From: Gemmatimonadota bacterium
GTDB taxonomy: Bacteria; Gemmatimonadota; Gemmatimonadetes; Gemmatimonadales; Gemmatimonadaceae
Direction of reading: 5' to 3'
Length of the DNA: 64,000 nt
NCBI GenBank assembly: GCA_016719105.1
Contig: JADKAQ010000013.1
Span: 1 to 64,000 of the forward strand
Shown here: positions 26,896 through 36,653 of the stretch, one piece after another
Layout of the letters: every line of letters begins with the position of its first letter
How positions within the stretch are numbered: the stretch's first letter is position 1
The notes under the pieces: generated by a model
The model's database searches: none
Seen by the model: only the letters and a program-made list of their open reading frames with translations
What the model was told of the DNA's origin: nothing
Program-made: the position numbers and the translations under genes

Positions 26896-29800
26896 TTAGA
26901 AGGTGAATCGGAGCGTGCCACGGATGCGGGCGAGCTGCGGCCACGACTCCTGCGTGTAGCCGGCGTTGCCCGTGACGTCGGTGGAACGATTGGGCAGCAG
27001 TTCGGGATCGACCCACGGGGCACCGTACGCGTCCTTCTGGGCACGCCACAGGAACGCCATGTTCTCGGCGGCGAACGTGAAGGAGCCGCGCGTGGCGCCC
27101 GCCAGCTTGGCGAGGCGTGGGTGGAAGTCGTAGGTGAGCGAGACCGTACGCAGCCGTGCGAAGCCCGCGTCGAAGACCCCCGAAGCCCCTGGACCGTTGG
27201 CGTCGTTGCGCCACGCCTGAAGGATCGCGTCGCTCCCATCGATGGAACTGCGCGAGTTGCGGAAGAAGGTGTGCTGCGCGCCCACGTCACCCACCACCGC
27301 GTTCACGCCGCCGAGGTAGTCGACCAGCGTGAAGAGGCGGATGCGCTGGCCAAAGCGCAGCGTGGCCTGCATCGAGCCGTTGTACGACGGCGTTGGGCGA
27401 CCGGCGTAGAGGCGCGGCGCGGTCGCGCAGTCGACCAGCGTCCCGTCACCATCACTCAGGTCGGCACCACCCTCGCACTTGGCGTTGGTGGCACGCGGGA
27501 GAATCCAGTTCGGCGCCAACGAGAGGTCCGGCACCACGTCGGCGCTCTTGATGCGCTTGTAGAAGTAGGCCGACGGGGCGTACCCCTTCACGTTGAACTG
27601 CTGGATGTAGCTCGATCCCACGAACGTGGGCGGAACGCCGCCCAGGTCGATGATCTTGCTGTCGTTCGTGGCGAGCGTTGCACGCAGGTCCAGCCCCCAC
27701 CGCGCGGTGCTGATCGGCGAGAAGTCGAGCCCGACTTCAATTCCCTCGTTGCGCGTGGCGCCGATGTTGAGGAACTGCACACCGGGGAAGCCGCGCGACG
27801 GACGCAGTGGCGCGGAGATGATCGCGTCCTTGGTGTCCTTGCGGTAGACGGTGAACTCGATGCCCACGCGCTGGTTGAACAGCCCCGCGTCGAAGCCGAA
27901 CTCGGTTTCCTCACCAATTTCAGGCTTCAGGTCCGGGTTGCCGAAGTTGCGCGGCGTCACGCCACCGGCCCCGTTCGACCCCACGGCTGCCTGATAGGTC
28001 TGAATGGCGGAGAAGACGTCGGGCTGAAGCCCGGCTCGCCCCCATGCACCGCGCAGTTTGAGCTGCGAGAGGACGCTCGAGTTGGCGAGCCATGGCTCCT
28101 CGGAGATGACCCAGGAGGCGCTGAACTTGGGGTAGTACGCCGCGTCGAAGTTGGCCCCGAAGGCCGAGTTGCCGTCGGCCCGCATGGCGGCGGTCAGGAA
28201 GACGCGGTTCTTCCACGCCAGCTGCTCCTGCCCGTAGACGCCGAAGGTCTTGTTTTCCTGGAACGATTCCGACGCCGCCACCCGCGCGCCGCTTCCGACG
28301 TCGCCCGGACCGGGGACCGGGAACTCGAAGCCTTGCGAGATGTTCTGGTCGAACTGCTTGTAGTAGTACTGGACCCCCACGGCTGATGACGCGATGAAAT
28401 CCTTCGAGATCCCCCAGTCGGCGTTGGCGCTGTAGTCCGCCGTGAAGAAGGTGCTGCGCAGTGCCGACGTCTGCTTCTGTCCGAGCGATGCGGCGAAGAA
28501 CGGGTTGTACCCGGTCGGATCGCGGAAGACGAGCTGTGACGACTTGTTGTTCGTCATGTCCGGCCCGACGGTAAGCCGGTGCTTGAACCAGGAGAACGGA
28601 CTGTGGTTGAGGGTGATGCTCAGGCTCGTGCGGTCGATGTAGTCGATCCCCTCGACCCCCTGATAGTCATCGGGCCGATAGAACTGGAAGCCCTGCCCGG
28701 CGCCGTTCCACCCCGTCTTGGACGTATCCGGACCGGTCGGCTCGCACCAGGGAAAGTTGCAGGCCCACAGGAGCGACGTGGTAATGGGCTGGACGCCGGA
28801 CGCCCCGCGCGTCTTGGCGCGGATGACCCCCAGGCTCAGGTCGGCCCTGAACTTGGCGTTTGGTGCCGTGTAGCTCAGGTTCGAGCGAGCCGACATCTTG
28901 TTCTGCCAATTGTAGTCGACCGGCCCTTCATCGCGGTTGTAGTCCCCGGAGAAGAAGTACTTGATCGACTCGGTCCCGCCCGAGACGCTGCCGCCGCCGG
29001 CATACGGCGTCCCCGTGCTGAAGATGTCGGCATATCCGCGAGAGGCCCGGAATTTCTGTACGTTGAACTCCTTGATGTCGGCAGCGTTTCGGTAGTCACC
29101 GCCGCGACGCAGGTAGAAGTTCGATGGATAGCGTCCGACGGGATCCTGGATCCAGTTCTGGCCGGCGTCGATGTGCGTCTCCCACGTCGGGCGGCCGGTG
29201 CGGCCGCGTTTCGTGATGATCTGGATGACGCCGTTCGACGCCTCCGTCCCGTAGATCGTCGCCGCCGAGGGGCCCTTGAGCACCTCGATGCTCTCGATGT
29301 CCTCGGGATTGAGGTCGTTGAGGCGGCTTGGCTTCTCCTGGCCGTTGAAGGCGAAGGAGGCAACCGCCGCCTGGTTGTTGGAGCGGACGCCATCGATATA
29401 GATGAGCGGCTCGTTGGAGAGCGAGAGGCTCCCTGACCCGCGAATGCGCGTCGTGCCACCCGTGCCGATCGCGCCGGACGAGCGCATGATGCGCACCCCG
29501 GGGACGTTCACCGACAGCATGTCCTGCATCTTCGCCGGCGGGCCGGTCACTCGCAGGTTGGACGCCACGTCGACGCGCCCGACTGCATTGCCGAGCGTCC
29601 GCCGCTGCGCCTCGCCGGCCGTCCCCGTGACCACGACGGCGTCGAGCTTGACGGCGAGCTCGGCGAGCTCGATGCGCAGGTTGGTCTCACCGACCCGCGC
29701 GTCGGTCGCCATCACCTGGTAGCCGATGCGGGTGACCCGGAGGCGCACGCTCGTGCCGCTGACGTTCGTTAGGCGAAAGTCGCCGCGTGTCCCCGAACGC

Positions 29801-29988
29801 ACCCCACCGGTGGTTCCCACGACGATCACCTGCGCGTCAGGGAGCGGCAGCCCCGACTTGGCGTCGACCACCGTTCCGGCGATCACCCCGCCCTGCTGTG
29901 CCTGCACGGCGCCGCCCCAAGCCATCAGGACGGCACCGCCCAGTGTACGTGCGATGATGCGAGCCCGATCCGACCACGACCTCAGCAT
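26896..29988 (-). CDS. SusC/RagA-family TonB-linked outer-membrane transporter (first pair)
   Basis: 1030 aa. Signal peptide (about 10-32), CarboxypepD_reg-like domain (about 35-115), TonB plug (about 125-245, with the LKGPSAATIYGTEASNGVIQ ending), then a long beta barrel ending in Phe (GTLRFTF) as outer-membrane proteins do. It imports a bulky nutrient with energy from TonB. A GGAGG lies just before the start. It is the first gene of a two-gene operon with the SusD-like gene. Confidence 0.9.
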   Translation of the reverse strand: MLRSWSDRARIIARTLGGAVLMAWGGAVQAQQGGVIAGTVVDAKSGLPLPDAQVIVVGTTGGVRSGTRGDFRLTNVSGTSVRLRVTRIGYQVMATDARVGETNLRIELAELAVKLDAVVVTGTAGEAQRRTLGNAVGRVDVASNLRVTGPPAKMQDMLSVNVPGVRIMRSSGAIGTGGTTRIRGSGSLSLSNEPLIYIDGVRSNNQAAVASFAFNGQEKPSRLNDLNPEDIESIEVLKGPSAATIYGTEASNGVIQIITKRGRTGRPTWETHIDAGQNWIQDPVGRYPSNFYLRRGGDYRNAADIKEFNVQKFRASRGYADIFSTGTPYAGGGSVSGGTESIKYFFSGDYNRDEGPVDYNWQNKMSARSNLSYTAPNAKFRADLSLGVIRAKTRGASGVQPITTSLLWACNFPWCEPTGPDTSKTGWNGAGQGFQFYRPDDYQGVEGIDYIDRTSLSITLNHSPFSWFKHRLTVGPDMTNNKSSQLVFRDPTGYNPFFAASLGQKQTSALRSTFFTADYSANADWGISKDFIASSAVGVQYYYKQFDQNISQGFEFPVPGPGDVGSGARVAASESFQENKTFGVYGQEQLAWKNRVFLTAAMRADGNSAFGANFDAAYYPKFSASWVISEEPWLANSSVLSQLKLRGAWGRAGLQPDVFSAIQTYQAAVGSNGAGGVTPRNFGNPDLKPEIGEETEFGFDAGLFNQRVGIEFTVYRKDTKDAIISAPLRPSRGFPGVQFLNIGATRNEGIEVGLDFSPISTARWGLDLRATLATNDSKIIDLGGVPPTFVGSSYIQQFNVKGYAPSAYFYKRIKSADVVPDLSLAPNWILPRATNAKCEGGADLSDGDGTLVDCATAPRLYAGRPTPSYNGSMQATLRFGQRIRLFTLVDYLGGVNAVVGDVGAQHTFFRNSRSSIDGSDAILQAWRNDANGPGASGVFDAGFARLRTVSLTYDFHPRLAKLAGATRGSFTFAAENMAFLWRAQKDAYGAPWVDPELLPNRSTDVTGNAGYTQESWPQLARIRGTLRFTF

Positions 29989-30058
29989 ACGCCCTCCATG
30001 GCCTGCGGTGTGGAACCAGCCTTAGCGCCATCGACCTGACGCTTCCAGCGGACGGCCC

Positions 30059-30087
30059 ATATTGGGATGAACCGTCCTTGTATGCAA
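30059..30087 (-). promoter_or_regulatory. Possible promoter of the first SusCD operon
   Basis: Reading the minus strand: TTGCAT (30082-30087), a 17-bp spacer and CAATAT (30059-30064). The -10 match is modest. The leader to the SusC start would be about 65 nt. Confidence 0.45.
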
Positions 30088-30161
30088 TGTTGGGCACATT
30101 TTCGGTGACGAGACGCCCTCGTGCGGCGCCCCCGTGGCGCTCGGCCCCCTCCATTCGGGCT

Positions 30162-30190
30162 TTGACGCCTACCCGCTCGTGGGGTACGAT
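30162..30190 (+). promoter_or_regulatory. Promoter of the first BNR-repeat gene
   Basis: TTGACG (30162-30167), a 17-bp spacer and TACGAT (30185-30190) fit the housekeeping consensus well. The gene start at 30233 lies about 36 nt after the expected transcription start. This promoter and that of the SusCD operon diverge from one 244-bp region. Confidence 0.65.
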
Positions 30191-30232
30191 TGCGCCGTCA
30201 CTCCCGAGGTTGCACCCGTACCAGCATCTGAC

Positions 30233-33200
30233 ATGCGCTCCGTTCACGCCCTGCTCGCCGCAGTACTCCTGCCCCCGCTGCTCGCCGCCGCGCAGCCGGC
30301 GGTGCAGAAGCCCTCCATCGATCCGTCGGTCTACGCTCGCTTGCCGTGGCGCACGATCGGCCCCGAGGGCAACCGATTCACCTCGGCCGCCGGCATCCCG
30401 GGGGACCCGCTCACCTACTACGTGGGCGCGGCCTCTGGCGGGGTCTGGAAGACGACCGATGGCGGCGTCAACTGGCGCTCGCTGTTCGACGCGCAACCGG
30501 TCCAGTCCATTGGCGCCCTCGCCGTCTCGCGTTCCGACCCCAACACGATCTGGGCCGGGACCGGTGAAGCACACATCCGCAGCCACATCTCGGTGGGGAT
30601 GGGGGTGTACAAGTCGACCGATGCCGGACGCAGTTGGTCGCTGATGGGGCTCGAGAAGACGGGGCGCATCGCGCGCGTGGCGATTCACCCGCAGGATCCG
30701 AACACCGTCCTCGTCTGTGCCCTGGGACATGCGTACGGCCCGCAGCCCGAGCGTGGCGTCTTCCGCACGACCGACGGCGGTGTCACGTGGACGCGCGTGC
30801 TGCACGTGGACGAGCAGACCGGGTGCTCGGACCTGGCGATGGACCCAAAGAACCCGCGGATCCTCTTCGCCGGGATGTGGCAGCTGGAGATCCACACATG
30901 GGGGCGCACCTCCGGTGGACCGGGGAGCGGGCTCTTCACCTCACGTGATGGCGGCGCCACCTGGACGCGCCTAACGGGGCACGGCCTCCCCCGGGGACCG
31001 GTGGGCAAGGTCGCCGTAGCGATCGCCCCGTCCAACCCCGACCGTGTCTTCGCCCTCATCGAAACGGGCGACGGACTCCCGTGGAATGGCCAACCGACGG
31101 AGAGCGGGCAGCTCTGGCGCTCGGAGGACGGCGGCGAGAACTGGGCGCTCATCACGCGCGACCGCAACGCCATGGGGCGCGCGCACTACTACTCGCGCAT
31201 GGCTGTCACCCCCGATGACCAGGACGAGGCGTACTTCCTGACGGCCTCGTATGCCAAGTCGGTCGATGGGGGCGCCACCCTGCGCACCCTGCAGGGGCGC
31301 GAAGCGCCGGGCGGGGACCACCACGACATCTGGATCGACCCGACCAACGGCAACCGCCAGATCGTCGCGCACGACCAGGGTCTCTCGATCACGCAGAACC
31401 GCGGGCGCTCCTGGTACCGTCAGCGCCTGCTGAACGCGCAGATGTACCACGTCACGGTAGACAACGAGATCCCGTACAATGTGCTGGGGAACAAGCAGGA
31501 CGAGCCGTCGTATCGCGGTCCCTCCAACTCGCGCGTGATGGGGGGGCGAAGCGCCGGGATCTCACGCGGGATGTGGCATTCGGTCGGGGGCGGCGAGAGC
31601 GGGTGGGCCACACCCGACCCAACCGATTCGAAGATCATCTGGTCGACCGCCTCGGGCTCGGGCATGGTCGGCGGCATCGTGGTGCGCTTCGAGGAGGACC
31701 GCCGGCAGTTCCGCAACGTGGAGGTCTGGCCCCAGCAGTCCAACGGCCCCGCCGACGGGGTGAAGTACCGCTTCGTCTGGGACTCCCCGTTCCACATCTC
31801 GCCGCACGATCACAACACGATCTACGTCGGGAGCCAGCACGTGCACCGCACGACGAACGGCGGCCAGAGCTGGGAGGTGATCTCCCCCGACCTCACGCTC
31901 AACGATCGCTCCCGCATGGGGAGTTCAGGGGGACTCACCCCGGACAACATCGGCGTGGAGTACGCCGGCGTGGTGTACGGCATCGCCGAGTCGACGCGAG
32001 AGAAGGGGCTGATCTGGGTGGGGACGAACGACGGCCTCGTGCAGCTGACGAGAGACGGCGGAAAGAGTTGGACCAACGTCACGAAGAACATCCCCAATCT
32101 TCCGGCGTGGGGGAGCGTGCGCTCCATCGCCCCGTCGCGGTACGACGCCGCGACGGCGTACCTCACGGTCGACTTCCACCAGGTGAACAATCGCGACCCG
32201 TACATCTATCGCACCACGGACTACGGGCGCAGCTGGAAGAGCATCACCAACGGCATCCCGCGGAGCATGCTGAGCTACGCCAAGGTCATCACCGAGGACC
32301 CGGTGCGCCGCGGAATGCTCTATGTCGGGACGGAGAACGCCATCTACGTGTCGTTTGACGACGGCGACAACTGGCAGCCGCTCCAGAACGACTTGCCGCA
32401 TGCGCCGGTCTCCGGGATCGTCGTGCAGGAGCACTTCAACGACCTGGTGATCTCCACGTACGGGCGCGGCTTCTGGATCATGGATGACATCACGCCGCTC
32501 CGGGCGCTCACCCCGGAGCTGCTCGCCTCGCCGGCCACCCTCTTCGCCCCGCGCGCGGCGTATCGTTATCGCCCGATCACCGCCCCGTCGACGACGTACG
32601 ACGACCCAACGATGGGCCAGGATCCGGAGTACGGCGCGTCGATCAACTACTACCTCAAGGCGCCGGTTGCCGGAACGGTGACGCTCACCATCGCCGACGC
32701 GAAAGGCGACGTGATCCGCACGCTCACCGGGAGCAATGCCGCCGGGATCAACCGCGTGCACTGGGACCTGCGCCACGAGGCGTCGATGGTCACGCGGCTC
32801 CAGACCTCGCCGCTCTACGCGCCACACATCGTTCCCGGCCCTGGTGGACGTGTGGCGCCCGGCACGGGGCAGCTGGCGATTCTTGCCCCGCCGGGACGCT
32901 ACACCGTCACCCTCACGGCCGGCGGCGTAGTGCAGCAGCAGATGCTCGACGTCCGCAAGGACCCCAACTCGGGCGGGACGGAAGGTGACATCGAGGCCCA
33001 GGTCCGCGCCCTCGTCGCGATCCGACAGGACCTGAACGACGGCGCCGATGCGGTGCATCGCATCGAAGCCGTGCGGGTGCAAGTCGAGGCGATCGCGAAG
33101 GTGGTGAGCGACGCCGAGGTGAAGCGGGCGGCCGAAACGATGCTAGAGCAGTTTGTCGACCTCGAAATGAACCTCGTCGACCTGCGACTGACGGGTGGCG

Positions 33201-33454
33201 GGCAGGATGGGGTGCGCTTCGGGTCCAAGCTGCTCGCGAAGCTCAACTACCTGGCCAATGGCGTGTCGAGCAGCGACTACCGCCCCACCAACCAGCACGT
33301 CGAGGTGCAGGGCATCCTCAATGGGGAGCTGAAGACGCACCTCGCACGCCTCGACGGGTTGCTCGACAAGGAACTCACCGCCTTCAACGCGCTGCTGCGC
33401 TCACGCAACGTCCCCAACGTGATCGTGCGTTCGCGCGCTCCGATCAGCGACTGA
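30233..33454 (+). CDS. Exported BNR/VPS10-type beta-propeller protein (first copy)
   Basis: 1073 aa with a signal peptide (ending LAAAQ). The first 750 residues contain many Asp-box/BNR repeats of the type TTDGGVNWRS, STDAGRSWSL, SEDGGENWAL and TTDYGRSWKS, which form large propellers as in sortilin/VPS10 and sialidase-like proteins. The C-terminal part has an Ig-like domain (about 780-920) and a helical end. No sialidase Arg triad can be assigned, so catalytic activity is doubtful; glycan or protein binding is more likely. The frame is open from 30134, but the signal peptide and promoter favour 30233. A related gene lies at 53837-57076. Confidence 0.8.
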   Translation: MRSVHALLAAVLLPPLLAAAQPAVQKPSIDPSVYARLPWRTIGPEGNRFTSAAGIPGDPLTYYVGAASGGVWKTTDGGVNWRSLFDAQPVQSIGALAVSRSDPNTIWAGTGEAHIRSHISVGMGVYKSTDAGRSWSLMGLEKTGRIARVAIHPQDPNTVLVCALGHAYGPQPERGVFRTTDGGVTWTRVLHVDEQTGCSDLAMDPKNPRILFAGMWQLEIHTWGRTSGGPGSGLFTSRDGGATWTRLTGHGLPRGPVGKVAVAIAPSNPDRVFALIETGDGLPWNGQPTESGQLWRSEDGGENWALITRDRNAMGRAHYYSRMAVTPDDQDEAYFLTASYAKSVDGGATLRTLQGREAPGGDHHDIWIDPTNGNRQIVAHDQGLSITQNRGRSWYRQRLLNAQMYHVTVDNEIPYNVLGNKQDEPSYRGPSNSRVMGGRSAGISRGMWHSVGGGESGWATPDPTDSKIIWSTASGSGMVGGIVVRFEEDRRQFRNVEVWPQQSNGPADGVKYRFVWDSPFHISPHDHNTIYVGSQHVHRTTNGGQSWEVISPDLTLNDRSRMGSSGGLTPDNIGVEYAGVVYGIAESTREKGLIWVGTNDGLVQLTRDGGKSWTNVTKNIPNLPAWGSVRSIAPSRYDAATAYLTVDFHQVNNRDPYIYRTTDYGRSWKSITNGIPRSMLSYAKVITEDPVRRGMLYVGTENAIYVSFDDGDNWQPLQNDLPHAPVSGIVVQEHFNDLVISTYGRGFWIMDDITPLRALTPELLASPATLFAPRAAYRYRPITAPSTTYDDPTMGQDPEYGASINYYLKAPVAGTVTLTIADAKGDVIRTLTGSNAAGINRVHWDLRHEASMVTRLQTSPLYAPHIVPGPGGRVAPGTGQLAILAPPGRYTVTLTAGGVVQQQMLDVRKDPNSGGTEGDIEAQVRALVAIRQDLNDGADAVHRIEAVRVQVEAIAKVVSDAEVKRAAETMLEQFVDLEMNLVDLRLTGGGQDGVRFGSKLLAKLNYLANGVSSSDYRPTNQHVEVQGILNGELKTHLARLDGLLDKELTAFNALLRSRNVPNVIVRSRAPISD

Positions 33455-33476
33455 GCCAACCGCGGGGAGCACCGAG

Positions 33477-33508
33477 CGGGCGTCCCATCCATTCGGAGAG
33501 GGCGCCCG
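33477..33508 (+). terminator. Hairpin after the first BNR gene
   Basis: A 9-bp stem with one bulged T (CGGGCG-T-CCC / GGGCGCCCG) and a 13-nt loop. It starts 23 bp after the stop codon. Confidence 0.5.
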
Positions 33509-33547
33509 TCAGCTTTCCACCCCTTGGCAGCACCGCACGGGTCCCGC

Positions 33548-34888
33548 ATGTTCCGACCGTTCCCCTCCCGTACGCCACCCATGGACGACCGTCGAACCGG
33601 GGCAACCCCCGCGCCCACTCCCATTCCCACGCCCACGGCTCACGAACTGGAAGTCGCGCAGTTGCGGCTGGCGCAGCTGCACCTCGGGTCGGACGGCGAC
33701 GCCTGGAGCGCATTCGCCGCCGGTGCCGAAGATGCCGTTCGCACCCTCGGCATTGGCCGACTCGGCATCTGGCTGTATTCGGATGACGGGATGGCGCTCC
33801 GGTCCTACCTCGTGGTGCAGCCCTCCGACGGCGAAACGTTCGAGGGGGCGCTCCTGCGGCGGCGCGATTTCCCCGCCTACTTTGCCGCGCTCGAGGAACG
33901 GCGCGTCGTCTGCGCCGAAGATGCCCTCACATCGCCGCTCACCGCCGAACTCACCGCCGCCTACCTCGTCCCGTTAGGTATCGGCGCGCTCATGGACGCA
34001 CCGATCTACCGCGAGGGACGCATCGTTGGGGTGGTCTGTCATGAGCACCTCGGTGGTGCCCGCGCCTGGACGGAGCCCGAGCAGCACTTCGCGGCCTCGG
34101 TGGCGCAGACCTTCGCGCGACTCGCCGAAGAGGCCGAACGGTTCGACGTCGAATCGCGCGTGGGAGCGGCGCATGGCCAGCTGGAACGCCTCGAGCGCAT
34201 GGCCGCGCTGGCACGCCTGGCTGCCGGCGTCGCGCACGACTTCCGCAACGTGCTGCACAGTGTCGGGATCCTCGCCGAGATGATCCAGCAGGAGTGCGCC
34301 GGCATGTCGCCCGTGCAGGCGCTGGCGTCGGACATTCGCCTCGGCGTGCGCCGCGGCGAAACGCTCGTGCAGAACCTCCTGGCCTTCGGACAGGAAGCGC
34401 CGTCGTCGCCGACGATGCTCGATATCCCGGCGGAGCTCCGGGGCATGGAGCGACTGTTGACGCTCTCCGTCGGCTCTGGCGTGCGGGTCGAGTTCGCCAT
34501 GGCCGATCGCGTGGGGCGCGTCCTGATGGACGCGAAGGACCTCGAGCGCATGATGGTGAACCTCGCGCTCAACGCGCGCGATGCGATGCCGTCGGGCGGG
34601 ACGCTGCGCATCACCGTGTGCGAATCGGAGCACGATCAGGGCGGACTGCACAACACGACGTGGGTCCTGGTCGAGCTCTCCGACTCCGGCATCGGGATCC
34701 CGGCCGACGTGGTACATCGCGTCTTCGAGCCGTTCTTCACCACCAAGGGGGAGCGCGGTACGGGGCTCGGGCTCCCGATCGTCGAGCAGCTCGTCGGCAA
34801 GGCGGGCGGGTACGTGCGCGTCGAGAGTACCCCGGGGAACGGGACCACCTTCCGCCTCTTCCTCCCGCGACTCGCCCCGGCTGCCTGA
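33548..34888 (+). CDS. Soluble GAF-domain sensor histidine kinase
   Basis: 446 aa from the ATG at 33548; an ATG at 33581 is equally plausible. There is no transmembrane segment, so the kinase is cytoplasmic. A GAF domain (about 40-200) is followed by a HisKA dimerisation helix with the phospho-acceptor in GVAHDFRN (about residue 231), then the ATPase with N-box NLALNARDAM, G1 DSGIGI, F-box FEPFFTTK and G2 GTGLGLP. The DFRN form of the H-box is typical of NtrB-like kinases. No response regulator is adjacent, so it is an orphan whose partner is elsewhere. Confidence 0.88.
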   Translation: MFRPFPSRTPPMDDRRTGATPAPTPIPTPTAHELEVAQLRLAQLHLGSDGDAWSAFAAGAEDAVRTLGIGRLGIWLYSDDGMALRSYLVVQPSDGETFEGALLRRRDFPAYFAALEERRVVCAEDALTSPLTAELTAAYLVPLGIGALMDAPIYREGRIVGVVCHEHLGGARAWTEPEQHFAASVAQTFARLAEEAERFDVESRVGAAHGQLERLERMAALARLAAGVAHDFRNVLHSVGILAEMIQQECAGMSPVQALASDIRLGVRRGETLVQNLLAFGQEAPSSPTMLDIPAELRGMERLLTLSVGSGVRVEFAMADRVGRVLMDAKDLERMMVNLALNARDAMPSGGTLRITVCESEHDQGGLHNTTWVLVELSDSGIGIPADVVHRVFEPFFTTKGERGTGLGLPIVEQLVGKAGGYVRVESTPGNGTTFRLFLPRLAPAA

Positions 34889-34946
34889 CGAGTCGCGACC
34901 GCGCGCCCGGTGCGTCGCGACCGCGCGCGTGGCGTGTTGCTCGCCC

Positions 34947-35939
34947 CTATTTGTGGATCGTCCCCATCTGCACAACCTCGAAGGCGCTCGATGGCACTTG
35001 CTTGAGCTTCCCGAGGTTGCCGTCGTTCCAACGCGCGTCGGGCGCGCCGGAGACGTACCATCCGCTTCCGTTGTCAGCCAGGAACATGCCGTAGCTCTTC
35101 ATCGCCTGCAGGATCACGCGGACCTCGGCGGGATACGCGCTCACGTCGAAGCCGGCCTTGAGTCGCACGCGCATTCCCATCGGGGGGAGTGCCGCCGAGG
35201 TATCGCGCGACGCGTAGTGGCGCGCGGGATCGACGAAGGCGCGACGCGTGCGCGGGCAGGTGAAACGCAGCGCGTGGTTGATGACACCGCGGGTGACGGC
35301 CTCCTCATAGCGCACCAAACCCGGAAAGATGGGGAGCCCGGCGGCGTCGGCGGAGGTCCAGTACATCGGACGGAGCGCGTTGGAGTTGAGGTCGAAGACT
35401 GCCCCCGCCCCGGCCTTCCACGACTTCCCGCCGTTGAGTGGATAGGCGTCGAAGAGCTCGTACAGCTTCCAGTTGAGCGTATCGACGACGAGCACGTGCC
35501 GGTCGCCGGTTCCCTTCGCCCCGCCCTCGATCGGAGCGTTGACCGGAATGGGATAGGGGCCGGGATCGCTTTCGCTCGCGTACTGGAAGGTCACGCTGCG
35601 CTTGGCCTGCGATCCTCCCACCAGCACATAGGGGATCCCGTTAGGCGCGCCGTTCCAGGTCGTGCCGAAGTCCGGATGCAGGGTGCGCAGGCCACAGCTG
35701 GCGATGAGCGTCGCGGAGTTGGGATCGACGGGGGCCGACGCGACGTTCGTGTTCCACGGGTTGTTGGCGGGAAACGGCCGGCGGCCGTTGAGCGGCCCGT
35801 TGGCCACCGCCGCGAGCGGTTCGATGGCCTCGTCGGCCAGCCCCGCCGCGTCCGAAGGCGCCTTGGAGCATGCCGCGCCAAGCGCACTGGCGACGAAGGC
35901 GAGCATGGCCACTGCAGGGGCGGGACGCAATCGAGTCAT
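34947..35939 (-). CDS. Conserved lipoprotein of unknown function
   Basis: 330 aa. The lipobox LGAAC (Cys near residue 24) is clear. The mature protein has features of a compact secreted domain: PFPANNPWNT, DPGPYPIP, HVLVVDTLNWKLYELFDAY, a GAVFDLNSNALRP block, and a C-terminal KSYGMFLADNG-GWYVSGAPD. I recognise the general pattern as a conserved uncharacterised family but know no function, and I see no catalytic triad. It is convergent with the histidine kinase gene. Confidence 0.7.
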   Translation of the reverse strand: MTRLRPAPAVAMLAFVASALGAACSKAPSDAAGLADEAIEPLAAVANGPLNGRRPFPANNPWNTNVASAPVDPNSATLIASCGLRTLHPDFGTTWNGAPNGIPYVLVGGSQAKRSVTFQYASESDPGPYPIPVNAPIEGGAKGTGDRHVLVVDTLNWKLYELFDAYPLNGGKSWKAGAGAVFDLNSNALRPMYWTSADAAGLPIFPGLVRYEEAVTRGVINHALRFTCPRTRRAFVDPARHYASRDTSAALPPMGMRVRLKAGFDVSAYPAEVRVILQAMKSYGMFLADNGSGWYVSGAPDARWNDGNLGKLKQVPSSAFEVVQMGTIHK

Positions 35940-36142
35940 CGAGGGCCTCGTGGAGTGTCGTGTCCACGTGCAAGGTGCCGCCGGGAGCGCCCTCGGCGCT
36001 GTGCGGCGCGACGCCGTCGCCAGAGGGCACGGATCACCGAGCCATCAGCTCGCCCCGACGACGTGGCCGGCCTCTGACACTTGGCGAGGGACCGCTCCGT
36101 TAGGTTGGAGGAAGCTCATTCTCACCTCCACGCGAGCGCTGC

Positions 36143-36508
36143 ATGTCCCTCATCCTGCGCCTCCTCGTCAACGCCGCCGCCCTCTACGTCGCCACGCGCG
36201 TCGTCGACGGGATCTCGTTTACCGGGTCGCCGGCCGCGCTGCTCGGTGTGGCGCTCGTCTTCGGCATCGTCAACACGCTCGTGAAGCCGATCGTCCAGTT
36301 CTTCTCCTTCCCGTTCATCATCGTGACGCTGGGGCTCTTCCTCCTGTGCATCAACGCGGTGATGCTCCTGGTGACGTCGAGCCTGTCGCAGTCCCTGGGG
36401 CTCGGCTTTACCGTGCGCGGATTCGCGGCGGCGCTGATCGGCTCGATCGTCGTCTCGCTCACCAGCCTCGTGTTGGGACAGTTCGTGGACCAGGAAAAGA
36501 AGGACTGA
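36143..36508 (+). CDS. Four-TM holin-like (phage_holin_4_2/YvlD) membrane protein
   Basis: 121 aa with four hydrophobic helices (about 3-20, 30-50, 54-77, 90-113). The conserved pattern (N-terminal LLVNAAALYVA, FGIVNTLVKP, and the FPFIIVTLGLFLL stretch) is that of the YvlD/4TMS family. The name comes from a mycobacteriophage holin, but most members are chromosomal and unlinked to phages, as here. Function is unknown, possibly related to envelope stress. Confidence 0.85.
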   Translation: MSLILRLLVNAAALYVATRVVDGISFTGSPAALLGVALVFGIVNTLVKPIVQFFSFPFIIVTLGLFLLCINAVMLLVTSSLSQSLGLGFTVRGFAAALIGSIVVSLTSLVLGQFVDQEKKD

Positions 36509-36653
36509 CCCAGCACTCTCCGTCGACGGCACCCGACTCCTACGTCACCGCCAGCTGGCCGCTACGTCACGCATCCGATGTAGCGGCCGTCGCATTTCTC
36601 CGACCTTGGTCGTGCGCTCATGGGGAGCGCATTTCACACCAGGGAGGAGCACC

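Noticed and set aside
30233..33454. Calling the BNR proteins sialidases
   Set aside because: Asp-box repeats alone do not show sialidase activity, and the Arg triad, Tyr and Glu of the active site cannot be assigned.
36143..36508. Prophage signal from the holin-like gene
   Set aside because: No endolysin, structural, integrase or regulatory phage gene is near. The YvlD-type family is common in chromosomes.
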